DNA of 64,000 nt from SZUA-545 sp050297855 (GTDB taxonomy: Bacteria; Campylobacterota; Campylobacteria; Campylobacterales; SZUA-545). The position numbers and the translations under genes are program-made. Below the pieces are notes generated by a model. It searched no databases, had not been told where the DNA came from, and saw nothing but the letters and a program-made list of their open reading frames with translations. Positions 1 to 8,093 of this stretch are shown piece after piece (the stretch's first letter is position 1; each line of letters opens with the position of its first letter). The stretch covers positions 1 through 64,000 of the forward strand of contig JBNKTC010000001.1 of the NCBI GenBank assembly GCA_050297855.1, read 5' to 3'.

Positions 1-116
1 CCGACATTGTTCCATTCATAGGTGACGTCCTGTCCCGACGTATCAAATAGAGGGGCCGCCGCGAACAACGGCCCCGCAGCCAAAAGCATTGCCGCTATCT
101 TTTTCAGCCAACGCAT
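1..116 (-). CDS. Exported protein, N-terminal fragment
   Basis: Only the first 38 codons lie in the window; the gene runs off the left edge. The visible protein begins MRWLKKIAAMLLAAGPLFAA, a textbook signal peptide with a Lys-rich start, a hydrophobic core and an Ala-rich cleavage region, so the product is sent across the inner membrane. An AAGGAG ribosome binding site sits 5 bases before the ATG. The mature part that can be read gives no clue to function. The gene is divergent from the response regulator at 240. Confidence 0.7.
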   Translation of the reverse strand, partial: MRWLKKIAAMLLAAGPLFAAAPLFDTSGQDVTYEWNNV

Positions 117-239
117 ATCCGCTCCTTCATATCTTATAAAACTCGATCACGAAATCAATAGAAAGGGGAACCGTAACATTTTTAAATCCCACGAACGTCT
201 CACAGGAAAAAATTTTTAAAAAGCGCTACACTTTTATTT

Positions 240-950
240 ATGAAATCACGACTTGACGAATGGCAGCGGCACAACCTGAAGCAGATGAACGTACTCGTGG
301 CCGAAGACGACGAGTCGGTCCTGGCTTCGATGCGCACGATCCTCGGCCACTATTTCCGCGACGTCACCTTCTGCAGCGACGGCCTGTCGGCCCTTGAGCA
401 CCTGCAAAAGGAGGTGTTCGACCTTGCGATCCTGGACATCCGCATGCCCGGTATGGACGGCCTGGAGGTCGCCGAAACGATCCGCGGCGAAGAGAACACC
501 ACCCCCATACTCATCCTGACCAGCTACGAAGCGGTCGAACCGCTCCGGCGCGCCGTTCCCCTGGGGCTTGTCGACTACATGGTCAAGCCCCTTGGGATCG
601 CCGCGTTCGAAACGGCACTCCAGACGTTTCTCTCCAGGCGCTCCCCCCAAAAACAGGAACGGGTAATGCTCAACCGCCGCTGCTACCTCGACCGGAACCG
701 GCAGGCCCTCGTGCGCACGGACCTCCCCGAATACGCCGCGCCGCTGAGTGCCAACGAATATGCCTTTTTGGAACTGCTCATCGCCAACAAAGGGCGCATT
801 GTCCATCTCGAGGAGATCGACCGCGAAGTGTACAAAGGAGAGATGACCCCCCAGGCGATCCGCAACCTTCTGCTGCGGCTGAGGGAAAAGCTGACGGACA
901 AAGAGACGATCGTCACCCACAGGGGGATCGGATACGCATGGCTGGGCTGA
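240..950 (+). CDS. OmpR/PhoB-family response regulator
   Basis: Two-component transcription regulator of 236 residues. The receiver domain (about residues 17-130) has the acidic pair D23-D24, the phosphoacceptor D66 in LAILDIRMPGMDG, the Thr of LILTSY and the Lys of VKPL. The C-terminal winged helix (about 150-236) carries the IVTHRGIGYAWLG ending typical of the Trans_reg_C fold. Its last 13 bases overlap the sensor kinase gene, so the two are translationally coupled partners. No clear ribosome binding site precedes 240; a TACACT box at 227-232 would place a transcript start almost on the ATG, so the message may be leaderless. The Met at 285 is an alternative start. Target genes are unknown. 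Confidence 0.9.
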   Translation: MKSRLDEWQRHNLKQMNVLVAEDDESVLASMRTILGHYFRDVTFCSDGLSALEHLQKEVFDLAILDIRMPGMDGLEVAETIRGEENTTPILILTSYEAVEPLRRAVPLGLVDYMVKPLGIAAFETALQTFLSRRSPQKQERVMLNRRCYLDRNRQALVRTDLPEYAAPLSANEYAFLELLIANKGRIVHLEEIDREVYKGEMTPQAIRNLLLRLREKLTDKETIVTHRGIGYAWLG

Positions 951-2848
951 GTTTTTTTACATGGATGCTGCTTTTGATAGTGCCGCTGCGTGCAGTAAGC
1001 GTCGATCCCGCAGTTTTTTCCCCGGGGGAGCACCTGGGGGGCATAGAGGTGTGCGAGGACCGCGACGGGACCTTCAGCGTCGATTCGATCCCGACCGAAT
1101 GCTGGCATGAAGAAAACCGCAGCAACATCGGTTACCGGCACTATCCCGTCTGGAGCCGGGTCACCCTGCGCCCAGACAATAGAACACATGCCCCGGTCAT
1201 CCTGAAAAACCCGCGTCCGGGCATCGATGCGGTCGACCTCTACCTTTTTGAAGAAAAACGGCTTATCGGGGCATACCGGCTGGGCGATACGCGGACTTCG
1301 GAAGGCAAGCAGCTTTTCAGCCGATACAGTGCTGTCGAGTTTATGCCGGAAGCGGGGAAGACCTACTCCCTCCTTTCCCGCATCCAAAGCCGCGGCCCCG
1401 TAGAAGTCGGCTGGGTCGTGGAGAACACCCCCTCTTTTGTGCGTTCGGAGCTGATCGAAAACATTTTCCTGGGAGTATTCGCCGGGATCGTCTTCACGCT
1501 GGTCGTCTATAACTTTTCCCTTTTCCTGACGCTGGGGAACCCTTTTTTCCTCGTCTACAGCCTGCTGGGGATAGTATCGCTTGCCTACCAGGGAACCGTC
1601 AACAACCTGTTTATCCTTTTCGACTCCGCAGTGCTCCTGGAAGGACTCAACCGGATGATCTATTTTCTAAACACCTTTTCGTTCGTACTGCCCCTGGTCT
1701 TTGGTATGACCTTTTTCGAGACACGAAAAAGCATGCCCTGGCTCCACAGGTTGGCACTGGTTCTCATCGTCTACTCTCTCCTCCCTACGGCCGCGCTTTA
1801 TTTTTATCCCCAGGAGCTTATAAAACCCGCCGTCCTATCCGGCCCGCTATTGCTGCTCTTCGGACTCTTCGGCATCGGTTTTAGGGCGTACCGGCTTCAA
1901 AAGACCGGGGCCGTCTATTTTCTGGGCGGACAGATGATCCTTATCCTCTCCTACACCATCCAGATGTTCGGTTTCATTCCCGGGCTGCTGCCTTTTGACA
2001 GGGAATGGCTCTTCGCGGTTGTCCCGATAGGGACCATGACAGACATCATCCTCCTCTCCCTCGCCCAGAACCTTTTCATACATCAGATCCGCGAACAGAA
2101 AGAGCAATATAGGCTTGCATCCCTGGCACGTTCCCGTTTTATCGCCGTCGGCAAAAGCATCGGCAACATCACACACCAGTGGAAACTGCCGCTGGTGCGC
2201 CTGGGGAGCAGCGTGGCGGAGATGGAGGCCGAACGCCTCTTTAATACGCCGGAGGTTTTTTACGAACACTCCGAAAAGACCCTGGAAGATATGAAAGAGC
2301 ATATCGATTCCATGAAGGCCATCATCCGGGAGTTCGGCACCTTTTACCGGGTGGAGAAGGAGTCCGAGCACTTCACCTTCGAAGCCATCCTGGATGATGT
2401 TCTGACGCTCTTGGCATCAAGAATTTCCGAAAGTCATATCACGGTGGAAAAAAACGGGGAGCTTTCGTGGGAGTACTTCGGCAGGCGCGTCTCCCTCTCC
2501 CACGTGCTGTGGGTCATCCTGGACAACGCCGTGGAGATCCTGGAGGAACGCAGGATAAAACATCCCAAAATCCGTATCTGTGTCTCCGCGGACAAAGAAG
2601 TCCCCCGCATCACCATCGAAGACAACGGCGGCGGCATCCGGGTCAAACCGATCGAAGCAGTTTTCGAAGGGTTTGTCAGCGACAAGGAGCAAAAGGAATC
2701 CACGGGCAGCGGCCTGATGATCGCAAAGATGCTGATCGATGATCACCTCCGCGGGAAACTGCATGCTGAAAATTCCAAAAACGGGGCACGCTTTACCATT
2801 ATCCTTCCTGCATCCGGCGGTTCTAAAAAAATTGGCAGTTCACTTTAA
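938..2848 (+). CDS. 7TMR-DISM sensor histidine kinase
   Basis: Membrane sensor kinase of 636 residues, partner of the regulator that it overlaps by 13 bases. Order: signal peptide (1-20), periplasmic 7TMR-DISM extracellular sensor domain (about 25-165), seven hydrophobic segments (about 170-385), a dimerisation domain with the H-box ITHQWKLPL and phosphoacceptor H413, and an HATPase domain with DNGGGI near 561 and a GSGLMIAKM G2 box. DISM extracellular domains resemble carbohydrate-binding folds, so the ligand could be a sugar or peptidoglycan-like compound, but that is inference. The H-box resembles the HQWRQPL type common in Campylobacterota kinases. Confidence 0.88.
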   Translation: MAGLSFFTWMLLLIVPLRAVSVDPAVFSPGEHLGGIEVCEDRDGTFSVDSIPTECWHEENRSNIGYRHYPVWSRVTLRPDNRTHAPVILKNPRPGIDAVDLYLFEEKRLIGAYRLGDTRTSEGKQLFSRYSAVEFMPEAGKTYSLLSRIQSRGPVEVGWVVENTPSFVRSELIENIFLGVFAGIVFTLVVYNFSLFLTLGNPFFLVYSLLGIVSLAYQGTVNNLFILFDSAVLLEGLNRMIYFLNTFSFVLPLVFGMTFFETRKSMPWLHRLALVLIVYSLLPTAALYFYPQELIKPAVLSGPLLLLFGLFGIGFRAYRLQKTGAVYFLGGQMILILSYTIQMFGFIPGLLPFDREWLFAVVPIGTMTDIILLSLAQNLFIHQIREQKEQYRLASLARSRFIAVGKSIGNITHQWKLPLVRLGSSVAEMEAERLFNTPEVFYEHSEKTLEDMKEHIDSMKAIIREFGTFYRVEKESEHFTFEAILDDVLTLLASRISESHITVEKNGELSWEYFGRRVSLSHVLWVILDNAVEILEERRIKHPKIRICVSADKEVPRITIEDNGGGIRVKPIEAVFEGFVSDKEQKESTGSGLMIAKMLIDDHLRGKLHAENSKNGARFTIILPASGGSKKIGSSL

Positions 2849-2889
2849 AACAAGAACGGCCCGACAACACTGACAGTGTGAAGTGGGAT

Positions 2890-2904
2890 GCCGCATAATG
2901 CGGC
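2890..2904 (+). terminator. Possible terminator hairpin after the kinase gene
   Basis: GCCGCAT-A-ATGCGGC is an inverted repeat that folds into a short GC stem 42 bases after the kinase stop codon. No T-run follows, so intrinsic termination is uncertain. Confidence 0.3.
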
Positions 2905-2981
2905 CGTCATTCCTTGTGTAAACAAAAGATGTGTTCTTTGAGCTTTAACAAGTTCACCTATCGTTGTATTGTCGATTTTGT

Positions 2982-3056
2982 CAAGTTTAGGGAAATGAAG
3001 AAAATGGGTAAAAAAATTAAAAAAATACCTATATTTTTCGAATATGGGTAAACTTG
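2982..3056. repeat. Nested inverted repeats in the AT-rich gap
   Basis: Outer arms CAAGTTTA (2982-2989) and TAAACTTG (3049-3056) are perfect inverted copies. Inside them TACCTATAT (3026-3034) and ATATGGGTA (3042-3050) pair with one mismatch, and a further ATGGGTA lies at 3004-3010. The block could be a protein binding array (integrase arm sites, or an operator) but nothing identifies the protein. Confidence 0.45.
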
Positions 3057-3237
3057 TTTTATTTGGGAATCAAATAAAACATCGATGCTCCGGTTTAACA
3101 AAAAAAGTGTGCACAAAGTGTGCAGTTTTAGGTAGATAATATGTAGATTTTTGGGGAATTTATTGTTTACCAGAAGTGTCAAACAAAACCTCTAACAGCC
3201 CTGTTTATAAGGGTTTGTTTGGGTTTTTGAAGCCGCC

Positions 3238-3260
3238 TTCGAGTCTCGTCCGGACCGCCA
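3238..3260 (+). other. tRNA-Asp-like 3' end fragment, candidate attachment site
   Basis: The 23 bases read exactly as the end of a tRNA: a 7-base T-loop TTCGAGT, a 5-base T-stem strand CTCGT, a 7-base acceptor strand CCGGACC, discriminator G and CCA. This matches the usual 3' end of bacterial tRNA-Asp, whose acceptor starts GGTCCG. The 5' portion of a tRNA is absent: the bases before the T-loop do not pair with CTCGT. Orphan tRNA 3' ends are the standard footprint of integrases that target tRNA genes, so this is probably one att end of a present or lost element. No integrase gene is in view. Confidence 0.6.
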
Positions 3261-3306
3261 CTAATTTTCACTTCAAACAGACAATCAAAAAAACAAAACA
3301 TCCACT

Positions 3307-4728
3307 TCACAGATTCTTTTCACCTTTATTCGTATCCTTTTTCCATACAACCGCAAACAACAAAAATACCGTCATCATGGCCGGAGCAATGGCATAAATA
3401 TAACTCCCCCACGCCGCATTATAGAGATAAAACCCGGCCGCCCCGGCAAGGATCAGGCTGATCGCCTTTTTTTGCGGGACCTGGTAGCCCAGGGCATAGA
3501 GGATAAGCAGGGGCCCCAGGGCCGAGGCCAGGACACCCCAGGCATCCAGCACCATGGCAAAGACCGTTTTGTTGTTTTGCAGGGCGATCAAAACAGCCGT
3601 GGCCGTAACACTGAAGGTCCCCAGCTTGATCAGGCTGTACCGCTCGATGGGTCGCCTCGTGAAATCCCGGGTCAGGGAGGCCGAGGAGCTGAGGATCAGC
3701 GAATCGGCCGTGGACATGGTCGCCGAGAATATCCCCGCCACAAAGACCCCGATAAAAAACTCCGGCAGGGTCTTGAGCGCCAATATGATGAGTGCGGTCT
3801 CCGAATCCCCCAGGCTTCCTTCCGGGAGCATGGCCCGGGAGAGCAGACCGGCGATAATCGTAAAGAGGTAAAAAAAGAAAAACCAGCCGTAGTAATAAAC
3901 GCGCATCCTGTTCAGTTTTGAAACATCTCTAAGTGCCATAAAACGGATCAGGATGTGGGGCTGCCCGATGGCCCCCACCCCGCCGAAGAACCAGCCGATG
4001 ACAAAAAGAATCGAGAAGAGCGCGGCATGATGCTCGTAGTGCGGGAAGAGGTCGAGATAGCCGTCGATCCCTTCGAGCCTTGCCACGATATCGCCAAAAG
4101 GGACCTGCTCCAGCGAAAAGTAGACGATCAGTCCCATGGAGAAGATCATGACAAAGGACTGGGCCGCATCGGTCCAGATGGAGGCCCGGAGCCCCCCGAC
4201 GATGGAGTACAGAAAGATCGCGCCCCCTGCTATCAGGACACCGACACTTTTGTCCCAGGAAAAAAGCGAGGTCAGCACCTTGGCACTGGCACCCAGCTGC
4301 GCCGCGGCGTAGACACTGAGGAACAGGACGATAAAAAATCCGATCACCTTGCGCTGGATGTTGTGGTGTTGCCCGTCCCAACCGCTTAAAAGCCCTCCGA
4401 TGCTCTGTTCGTTAAAGCGCTCGGAGTGGAGCCTAAGGCGGCGGTGGACGATCAGCGAAGCGGCCAGGTCCCCCGCTATCCAGCCGACCATCAGCCAGAT
4501 GGATGACAATCCGTAAAGATAGGTATAACCGATCATCCCGATAAACATATAGCCGCTGTTGTTCGTGGCGATGGCCGAGAGTCCGGCCAGCCAGGCTGGG
4601 ACATGCCGACTTGCCAGAAGATAGTCTTCCGCACTCTTTTTCTTTTTAAGCCCCGACGCCAGACCGATCGCCAGGATGATCCCAAGCACAATCAGGAAAG
4701 TGATCTCAGCCGTCATGTCGACCCTCAT
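3307..4728 (-). CDS. Sodium:solute symporter (SSS family), last gene of the ect operon
   Basis: A 473-residue, roughly 12-13 span secondary transporter of the PutP-like sodium:solute symporter family. Family signatures include AIATNNSGYMFIGMIGY in the first repeat, YSIVGGLRASIWTDAAQS, and FSATMSTADSLILSSSASL, where the Ser/Thr pair forms the Na2 site in family structures. It overlaps the chemoreceptor-like gene by 23 bases and so belongs to the ectABCD transcript. Inference: it takes up or recaptures ectoine/hydroxyectoine, or another compatible solute such as proline or betaine; sequence alone cannot decide. A GGAGAGAAGG site precedes the first ATG; the ATG at 4716 is a possible alternative. 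Confidence 0.88.
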   Translation of the reverse strand: MRVDMTAEITFLIVLGIILAIGLASGLKKKKSAEDYLLASRHVPAWLAGLSAIATNNSGYMFIGMIGYTYLYGLSSIWLMVGWIAGDLAASLIVHRRLRLHSERFNEQSIGGLLSGWDGQHHNIQRKVIGFFIVLFLSVYAAAQLGASAKVLTSLFSWDKSVGVLIAGGAIFLYSIVGGLRASIWTDAAQSFVMIFSMGLIVYFSLEQVPFGDIVARLEGIDGYLDLFPHYEHHAALFSILFVIGWFFGGVGAIGQPHILIRFMALRDVSKLNRMRVYYYGWFFFFYLFTIIAGLLSRAMLPEGSLGDSETALIILALKTLPEFFIGVFVAGIFSATMSTADSLILSSSASLTRDFTRRPIERYSLIKLGTFSVTATAVLIALQNNKTVFAMVLDAWGVLASALGPLLILYALGYQVPQKKAISLILAGAAGFYLYNAAWGSYIYAIAPAMMTVFLLFAVVWKKDTNKGEKNL

Positions 4729-5467
4729 CGCCCTTCTCTCCGCCGGTCAGCGGATCCAGGCCGGAAAACTCCTTGAGAAACAGCGCTTTGAGCGTTTCAA
4801 GCCCCTCTTTAAGCCGGACCAGACTGTCACAGTCGCTCTGACGTCGGCGGATCATCTCGGAATGATTGAAAAACTCGCTTCGGATCATCTTCAGCTGTAC
4901 CGCCAGCTCGTCCAGGACGTTTTCCGTTTTTGCCGAAAGTTTGCCGATCTCCTCGGCAACGATGGAAAATCCCCGGCCCTGCTCCCCCGCCTTGGCCGAC
5001 TCGATGGTAGCGTTAACCGCCAGGAGGCTTGTCTGGTCGGAGATCTCCTTGATCACCTTGGCAAACTCCTGGATCTCATCCAGATTGGCACTGAACGAGT
5101 CGATAAACGCCTGGACCGTCCCTACGGACGCCTCTTCAGATACAACGGCATCCAGCTGCCCGCCCAAGACCGTAAAACCTTCCAGGAGATCATCACGTTT
5201 TTGGGCCATGGTATCATGGAAAACAGCCCCTTCTTTCGCATACGTTTCATTCAGACGACGAAGTTCATCAGCCTCTTTTTCATGGCTTATCGCCATTTTG
5301 AGGTTTTTCTGCTGCTCCTTGAGCGCCTGGGTCATATTCTCTTTGGTCTGGACCAGTTCCGTTCGAAGGCTGTGGTTCTCCTCTTTGAGCCTGGCAAGCT
5401 CGTTTTGGGTCTCGTTCAGCATGTTTCGAAGCCGATCTCGCTCTGTACCAAAGAGATCAAGCATCAT
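4706..5467 (-). CDS. Soluble chemoreceptor-like (MCP signalling domain) protein in the ect operon
   Basis: A 253-residue protein without any membrane segment or signal peptide. Residues about 5-75 form a charged coiled coil. The middle holds the signalling tip of methyl-accepting chemotaxis proteins: IKEISDQTSLLAVNATIESA followed by KAGEQGRGFSIVAEEIGKLS, the hairpin that contacts CheA and CheW. The arms are much shorter than in ordinary receptors and no PAS, GAF, CZB or other ligand domain is visible. It starts on the last base of the ectD stop (TGATG) and overlaps the symporter, so it is co-translated with both. It could couple cytoplasmic solute or ionic state to the chemotaxis array, or scaffold another complex. 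The function is not known. Confidence 0.85.
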   Translation of the reverse strand: MMLDLFGTERDRLRNMLNETQNELARLKEENHSLRTELVQTKENMTQALKEQQKNLKMAISHEKEADELRRLNETYAKEGAVFHDTMAQKRDDLLEGFTVLGGQLDAVVSEEASVGTVQAFIDSFSANLDEIQEFAKVIKEISDQTSLLAVNATIESAKAGEQGRGFSIVAEEIGKLSAKTENVLDELAVQLKMIRSEFFNHSEMIRRRQSDCDSLVRLKEGLETLKALFLKEFSGLDPLTGGEKGDEGRHDG

Positions 5468-6372
5468 CAGTCGCCCGTTTTATCGAGCGGCTCACGATTC
5501 GGATTGGAGAGGAACGTAGGCCGAGCCCGCTGTGCGGCATAGGGTTCGGATGCCGGTTGGTTATGGACGCTGTTATAGACAAAAAAGAGGTTGCTTCTGG
5601 GCCAGGGTGAGATATTGTCCGGTGAACCGTGCATGATATTTCCTTCGTGGATCACCAGGGTACCCGCCTTGCCGTACGCTCCCGTCAGGGTGGATCCATC
5701 CGCCAGTTCCCGGATCGCCGTTTCGCTGGGAACGCCGTACTCCTGTTTTCGGAGGCTCTGCTTAAAGTGTCCGCTCGGGGTCTGGCCCCGGCAGGCGACA
5801 TACTGTTTGTGGGAACCGGGTATGAGGTAAAGCGGTCCGTTGTAGGGGTTGTTCTCCGTCAGCATGATCCAGGCGGTCAGGATACGCAGCCGGGGAACCC
5901 CGTCTTCGGCATGCCATGTCTCGAAATCGGAGTGCCATGGGAAAGATTTGCCGTGGTAGGCCGGTTTGATATTGATACGGGAGTGGTGGATATAGACCCG
6001 GGAGTCCAGGATCTGCATCACCTTGTCCAAAATCCGTCCGTCCCGGCTGATCCTCTCAAACAGGGGACTGAACTTCTCCAGCGAAAAGATGCTCCGGACC
6101 TCCTCGGATGCAGGCTCTTTGATCAGTTCCTCACGCTCATCGAGTACCCCCTCGTCCAGGAGGCGCCGGTATTCACGATTCATCGCCTCCACCTCATCGG
6201 AAGAAAAAAGATCGGGAAAAATGATATATCCGTTTTTTTCGTAAGAACGTAACTCCTCTTGACTCAGGCTCTCCTCGCCTATCGGATCACCCCTGCCGTA
6301 GACCACGGGATCGTTACGCTCGAAAATGTTCTCGTTATCGCCTCGTGTCGGATAGAGATCGTTTGTCTGCAT
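5467..6372 (-). CDS. ectD: Ectoine hydroxylase
   Basis: Fe(II)/2-oxoglutarate dioxygenase that turns ectoine into 5-hydroxyectoine. The 301-residue length is normal for EctD. The family signature FPWHSDFETWHAEDG is present, and the iron triad is complete at H147, D149 and H248. The longer open frame starts upstream, but the ATG at 6372 has an AAGGGAAC site and gives the usual EctD N-terminus, so it is preferred. It lies 22 bases after ectC and is followed by the chemoreceptor-like gene with a one-base overlap. Confidence 0.96.
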   Translation of the reverse strand: MQTNDLYPTRGDNENIFERNDPVVYGRGDPIGEESLSQEELRSYEKNGYIIFPDLFSSDEVEAMNREYRRLLDEGVLDEREELIKEPASEEVRSIFSLEKFSPLFERISRDGRILDKVMQILDSRVYIHHSRINIKPAYHGKSFPWHSDFETWHAEDGVPRLRILTAWIMLTENNPYNGPLYLIPGSHKQYVACRGQTPSGHFKQSLRKQEYGVPSETAIRELADGSTLTGAYGKAGTLVIHEGNIMHGSPDNISPWPRSNLFFVYNSVHNQPASEPYAAQRARPTFLSNPNREPLDKTGD

Positions 6373-6394
6373 GATGTTCCCTTTGTGTTGGTTT

Positions 6395-6805
6395 TCAGTC
6401 GTCGCCCTCCACGTCGACCAGGGGGTAGACGCCGTTTTCATCGTGGTGTTCAGTCCCGACAATGGGCGGGTTGAAGACACAGATCAGACGCATGTCTTCC
6501 GTCCCGCCGTAGAGGTTGTGTTCGTCGTGTTCGTTCAGGGCGTACATCACCCCGTCGTAAATCTCATGGACCTTGCCGGTTTTCAGATCCTCGATCCGAC
6601 CGTTCCCGGCGACGCAGTAGACCGCTTCGAGGTGGTTTTGGTAGTGGATATGGGTCTTGGTCCCGGCATAGATGATCGTCTCGTGGAACGAAAAGCCCAT
6701 CTTCTCCTTTGCCAGCAGCATCCTTCTGCTTGTCCACTGTTTTCCTTCGGCATGGATCTCCCGTTCGGTCCCGATCACCTCTTTATTGATATCGCGTACA
6801 ATCAT
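6395..6805 (-). CDS. ectC: L-ectoine synthase
   Basis: Cupin-type cyclase that closes N-gamma-acetyl-diaminobutyrate to ectoine, the third step of the pathway. The 136-residue protein starts MIVRDINKEVIGTEREIHAE and contains the cupin metal site region THIHYQNHLEAVYCVAGNG, as in characterised EctC proteins. The ATG at 6805 follows AGGAGAA and gives the family N-terminus; a longer frame upstream runs into ectB and is rejected. It lies 22 bases after ectB. Confidence 0.97.
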   Translation of the reverse strand: MIVRDINKEVIGTEREIHAEGKQWTSRRMLLAKEKMGFSFHETIIYAGTKTHIHYQNHLEAVYCVAGNGRIEDLKTGKVHEIYDGVMYALNEHDEHNLYGGTEDMRLICVFNPPIVGTEHHDENGVYPLVDVEGDD

Positions 6806-6827
6806 TGTTTTGACTTCTCCTATATAT

Positions 6828-8093
6828 TTATTGTCTGTTGTTTTGTCCCAATACGGCATCTGCCGCCGCTTCAAAGATATCCAGTCCTTTCTCCAAGGTC
6901 GCGTCGTCGATGACCAGCGGCGGGATAAACTTGACCACCTGGTCCTCCGAACCGCAGGTCTCGATCACGAGCCCTTTTCCAAAGGATGCCGAAGAGATCT
7001 CGCCCGCAGCGTTAAAGTCGTCGCGGATCTCGAAGGCCCGGGCCATACCGCGACCGCGGAGTTGGATATCGCGGCCCGGGTACTTCTTTCGGATACTCTC
7101 CAGGCGCTCTCTGATCCGTTCGCCTTTTTTCAGGACATCCTGCGTAAAACGGTCGTCTCGCCAGTACTTGTTGATAATCACATTGGCGGCGACAAAAGCC
7201 AGGTTGTTGCCCCGGAACGTCCCGGTGTGCTCGCCGGGTTTCCAGTGGTCCAGCTCGGGCCTGAAAAGCAGCATCGCCATCGGCAGTCCGACGCCCAGCG
7301 ACTTGGAGAGGGTGACGATATCGGGTTGGACCCCGGCAAACTCGAAACTGAAAAACTCCCCGGTCCGGCCGTTGCCCACCTGGATATCATCGATGATAAA
7401 GAGGATCCCAAACTCGCGGCAGATTCTCTCCAGCCCCTGCAGCCACTCCTTGGACGCCACGTTGATCCCGCCGTCGCCCTGGACCGTCTCGACGATGATG
7501 GCGGCGGGAATATCCACCCCGCTGCTGGAGTCGCTGAGGAATTTGCGCAGATAACCCAGGGTATCGATCTCCTCACCGAAATAGCCGTCATAGGGCATAA
7601 AGGTCGCGTCGGAGCGGTTGATATAGCGCTCATCCCTGAAATGGTCGTTGCCCGAGATGGAGAGCGACCCCTGGGTGAGGCCGTGGAAACCGTTGGTAAA
7701 GGAGATGACATTGCTGCGCCCCGTGACCCTCCGTGCCAGCTTCAGGGCCGTTTCGACGGCATTGGTCCCCGTCGGGCCGGTAAACTGCACCTTGTAATCA
7801 AGTTTCCGCGGCTCCAGGATCCTCTCCCGAAACGCCTCCAGGAACTCTTTTTTTGCCGTGGTGGCCATATCCATCCCGTGTACGATCCCGTCGTTTCGGA
7901 GATGTTCGATAATCGCTTCGGTCACATCCTTATCATTGTGGCCGTAGTTGATGGTCCCGGCCCCGGCGAAAAAATCGATAAACTCCTCGCCGTTTTCGTT
8001 GATCAAAAGCGCCCCTTTCGCACGCTCGAATATGGTGGGAAAACTGCGGATGTATCCCCGTACTTCTGATTCGAAATTTTCAAAAATTCTCAT
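6828..8093 (-). CDS. ectB: Diaminobutyrate-2-oxoglutarate transaminase
   Basis: PLP-dependent class III aminotransferase, first ectoine step: aspartate semialdehyde plus glutamate gives L-2,4-diaminobutyrate. It has 421 residues, the normal EctB length, with the EctB-like start MRIFENFESEVRGYIRSFPT, the FFAGAGTINYGHN segment, and the PLP-lysine motif DIVTLSKSLGVGLPMA near residue 265. Its ATG shares the A of the ectA TAA stop, so translation is coupled. Confidence 0.97.
   Translation of the reverse strand: MRIFENFESEVRGYIRSFPTIFERAKGALLINENGEEFIDFFAGAGTINYGHNDKDVTEAIIEHLRNDGIVHGMDMATTAKKEFLEAFRERILEPRKLDYKVQFTGPTGTNAVETALKLARRVTGRSNVISFTNGFHGLTQGSLSISGNDHFRDERYINRSDATFMPYDGYFGEEIDTLGYLRKFLSDSSSGVDIPAAIIVETVQGDGGINVASKEWLQGLERICREFGILFIIDDIQVGNGRTGEFFSFEFAGVQPDIVTLSKSLGVGLPMAMLLFRPELDHWKPGEHTGTFRGNNLAFVAANVIINKYWRDDRFTQDVLKKGERIRERLESIRKKYPGRDIQLRGRGMARAFEIRDDFNAAGEISSASFGKGLVIETCGSEDQVVKFIPPLVIDDATLEKGLDIFEAAADAVLGQNNRQ

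Larger units (their letters stand above)
2849..3306. other. Gene-free AT-rich gap
   Basis: A 458-base stretch between two convergent units with no convincing gene. Its left end is of normal composition and holds a short GC hairpin. From about 2940 to 3230 it is strongly AT-rich, with nested inverted repeats (2982-3056) and two copies of GTGTGCA near 3107-3126. At 3238-3260 there is a sequence with the format of a tRNA 3' end. The abrupt base change and the tRNA fragment together suggest the scar of an integrated element. Confidence 0.6.

Noticed and set aside
2958..3182. Minus-strand open frame of 74 codons in the AT-rich gap
   Set aside because: No ribosome binding site, low-complexity AT-driven composition, and it spans the nested inverted repeats.
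3231..3260. A complete tRNA gene
   Set aside because: Only the T-loop and 3' strands are present. The bases before them do not pair with the T-stem strand and no anticodon arm exists.
6373..6480. N-terminal extension of ectD to 6480
   Set aside because: It would overlap ectC by 86 bases, lacks EctD similarity, and a good ribosome site precedes the ATG at 6372.
6806..6874. N-terminal extension of ectC
   Set aside because: It runs into ectB and lacks family similarity; the ATG at 6805 has AGGAGAA.
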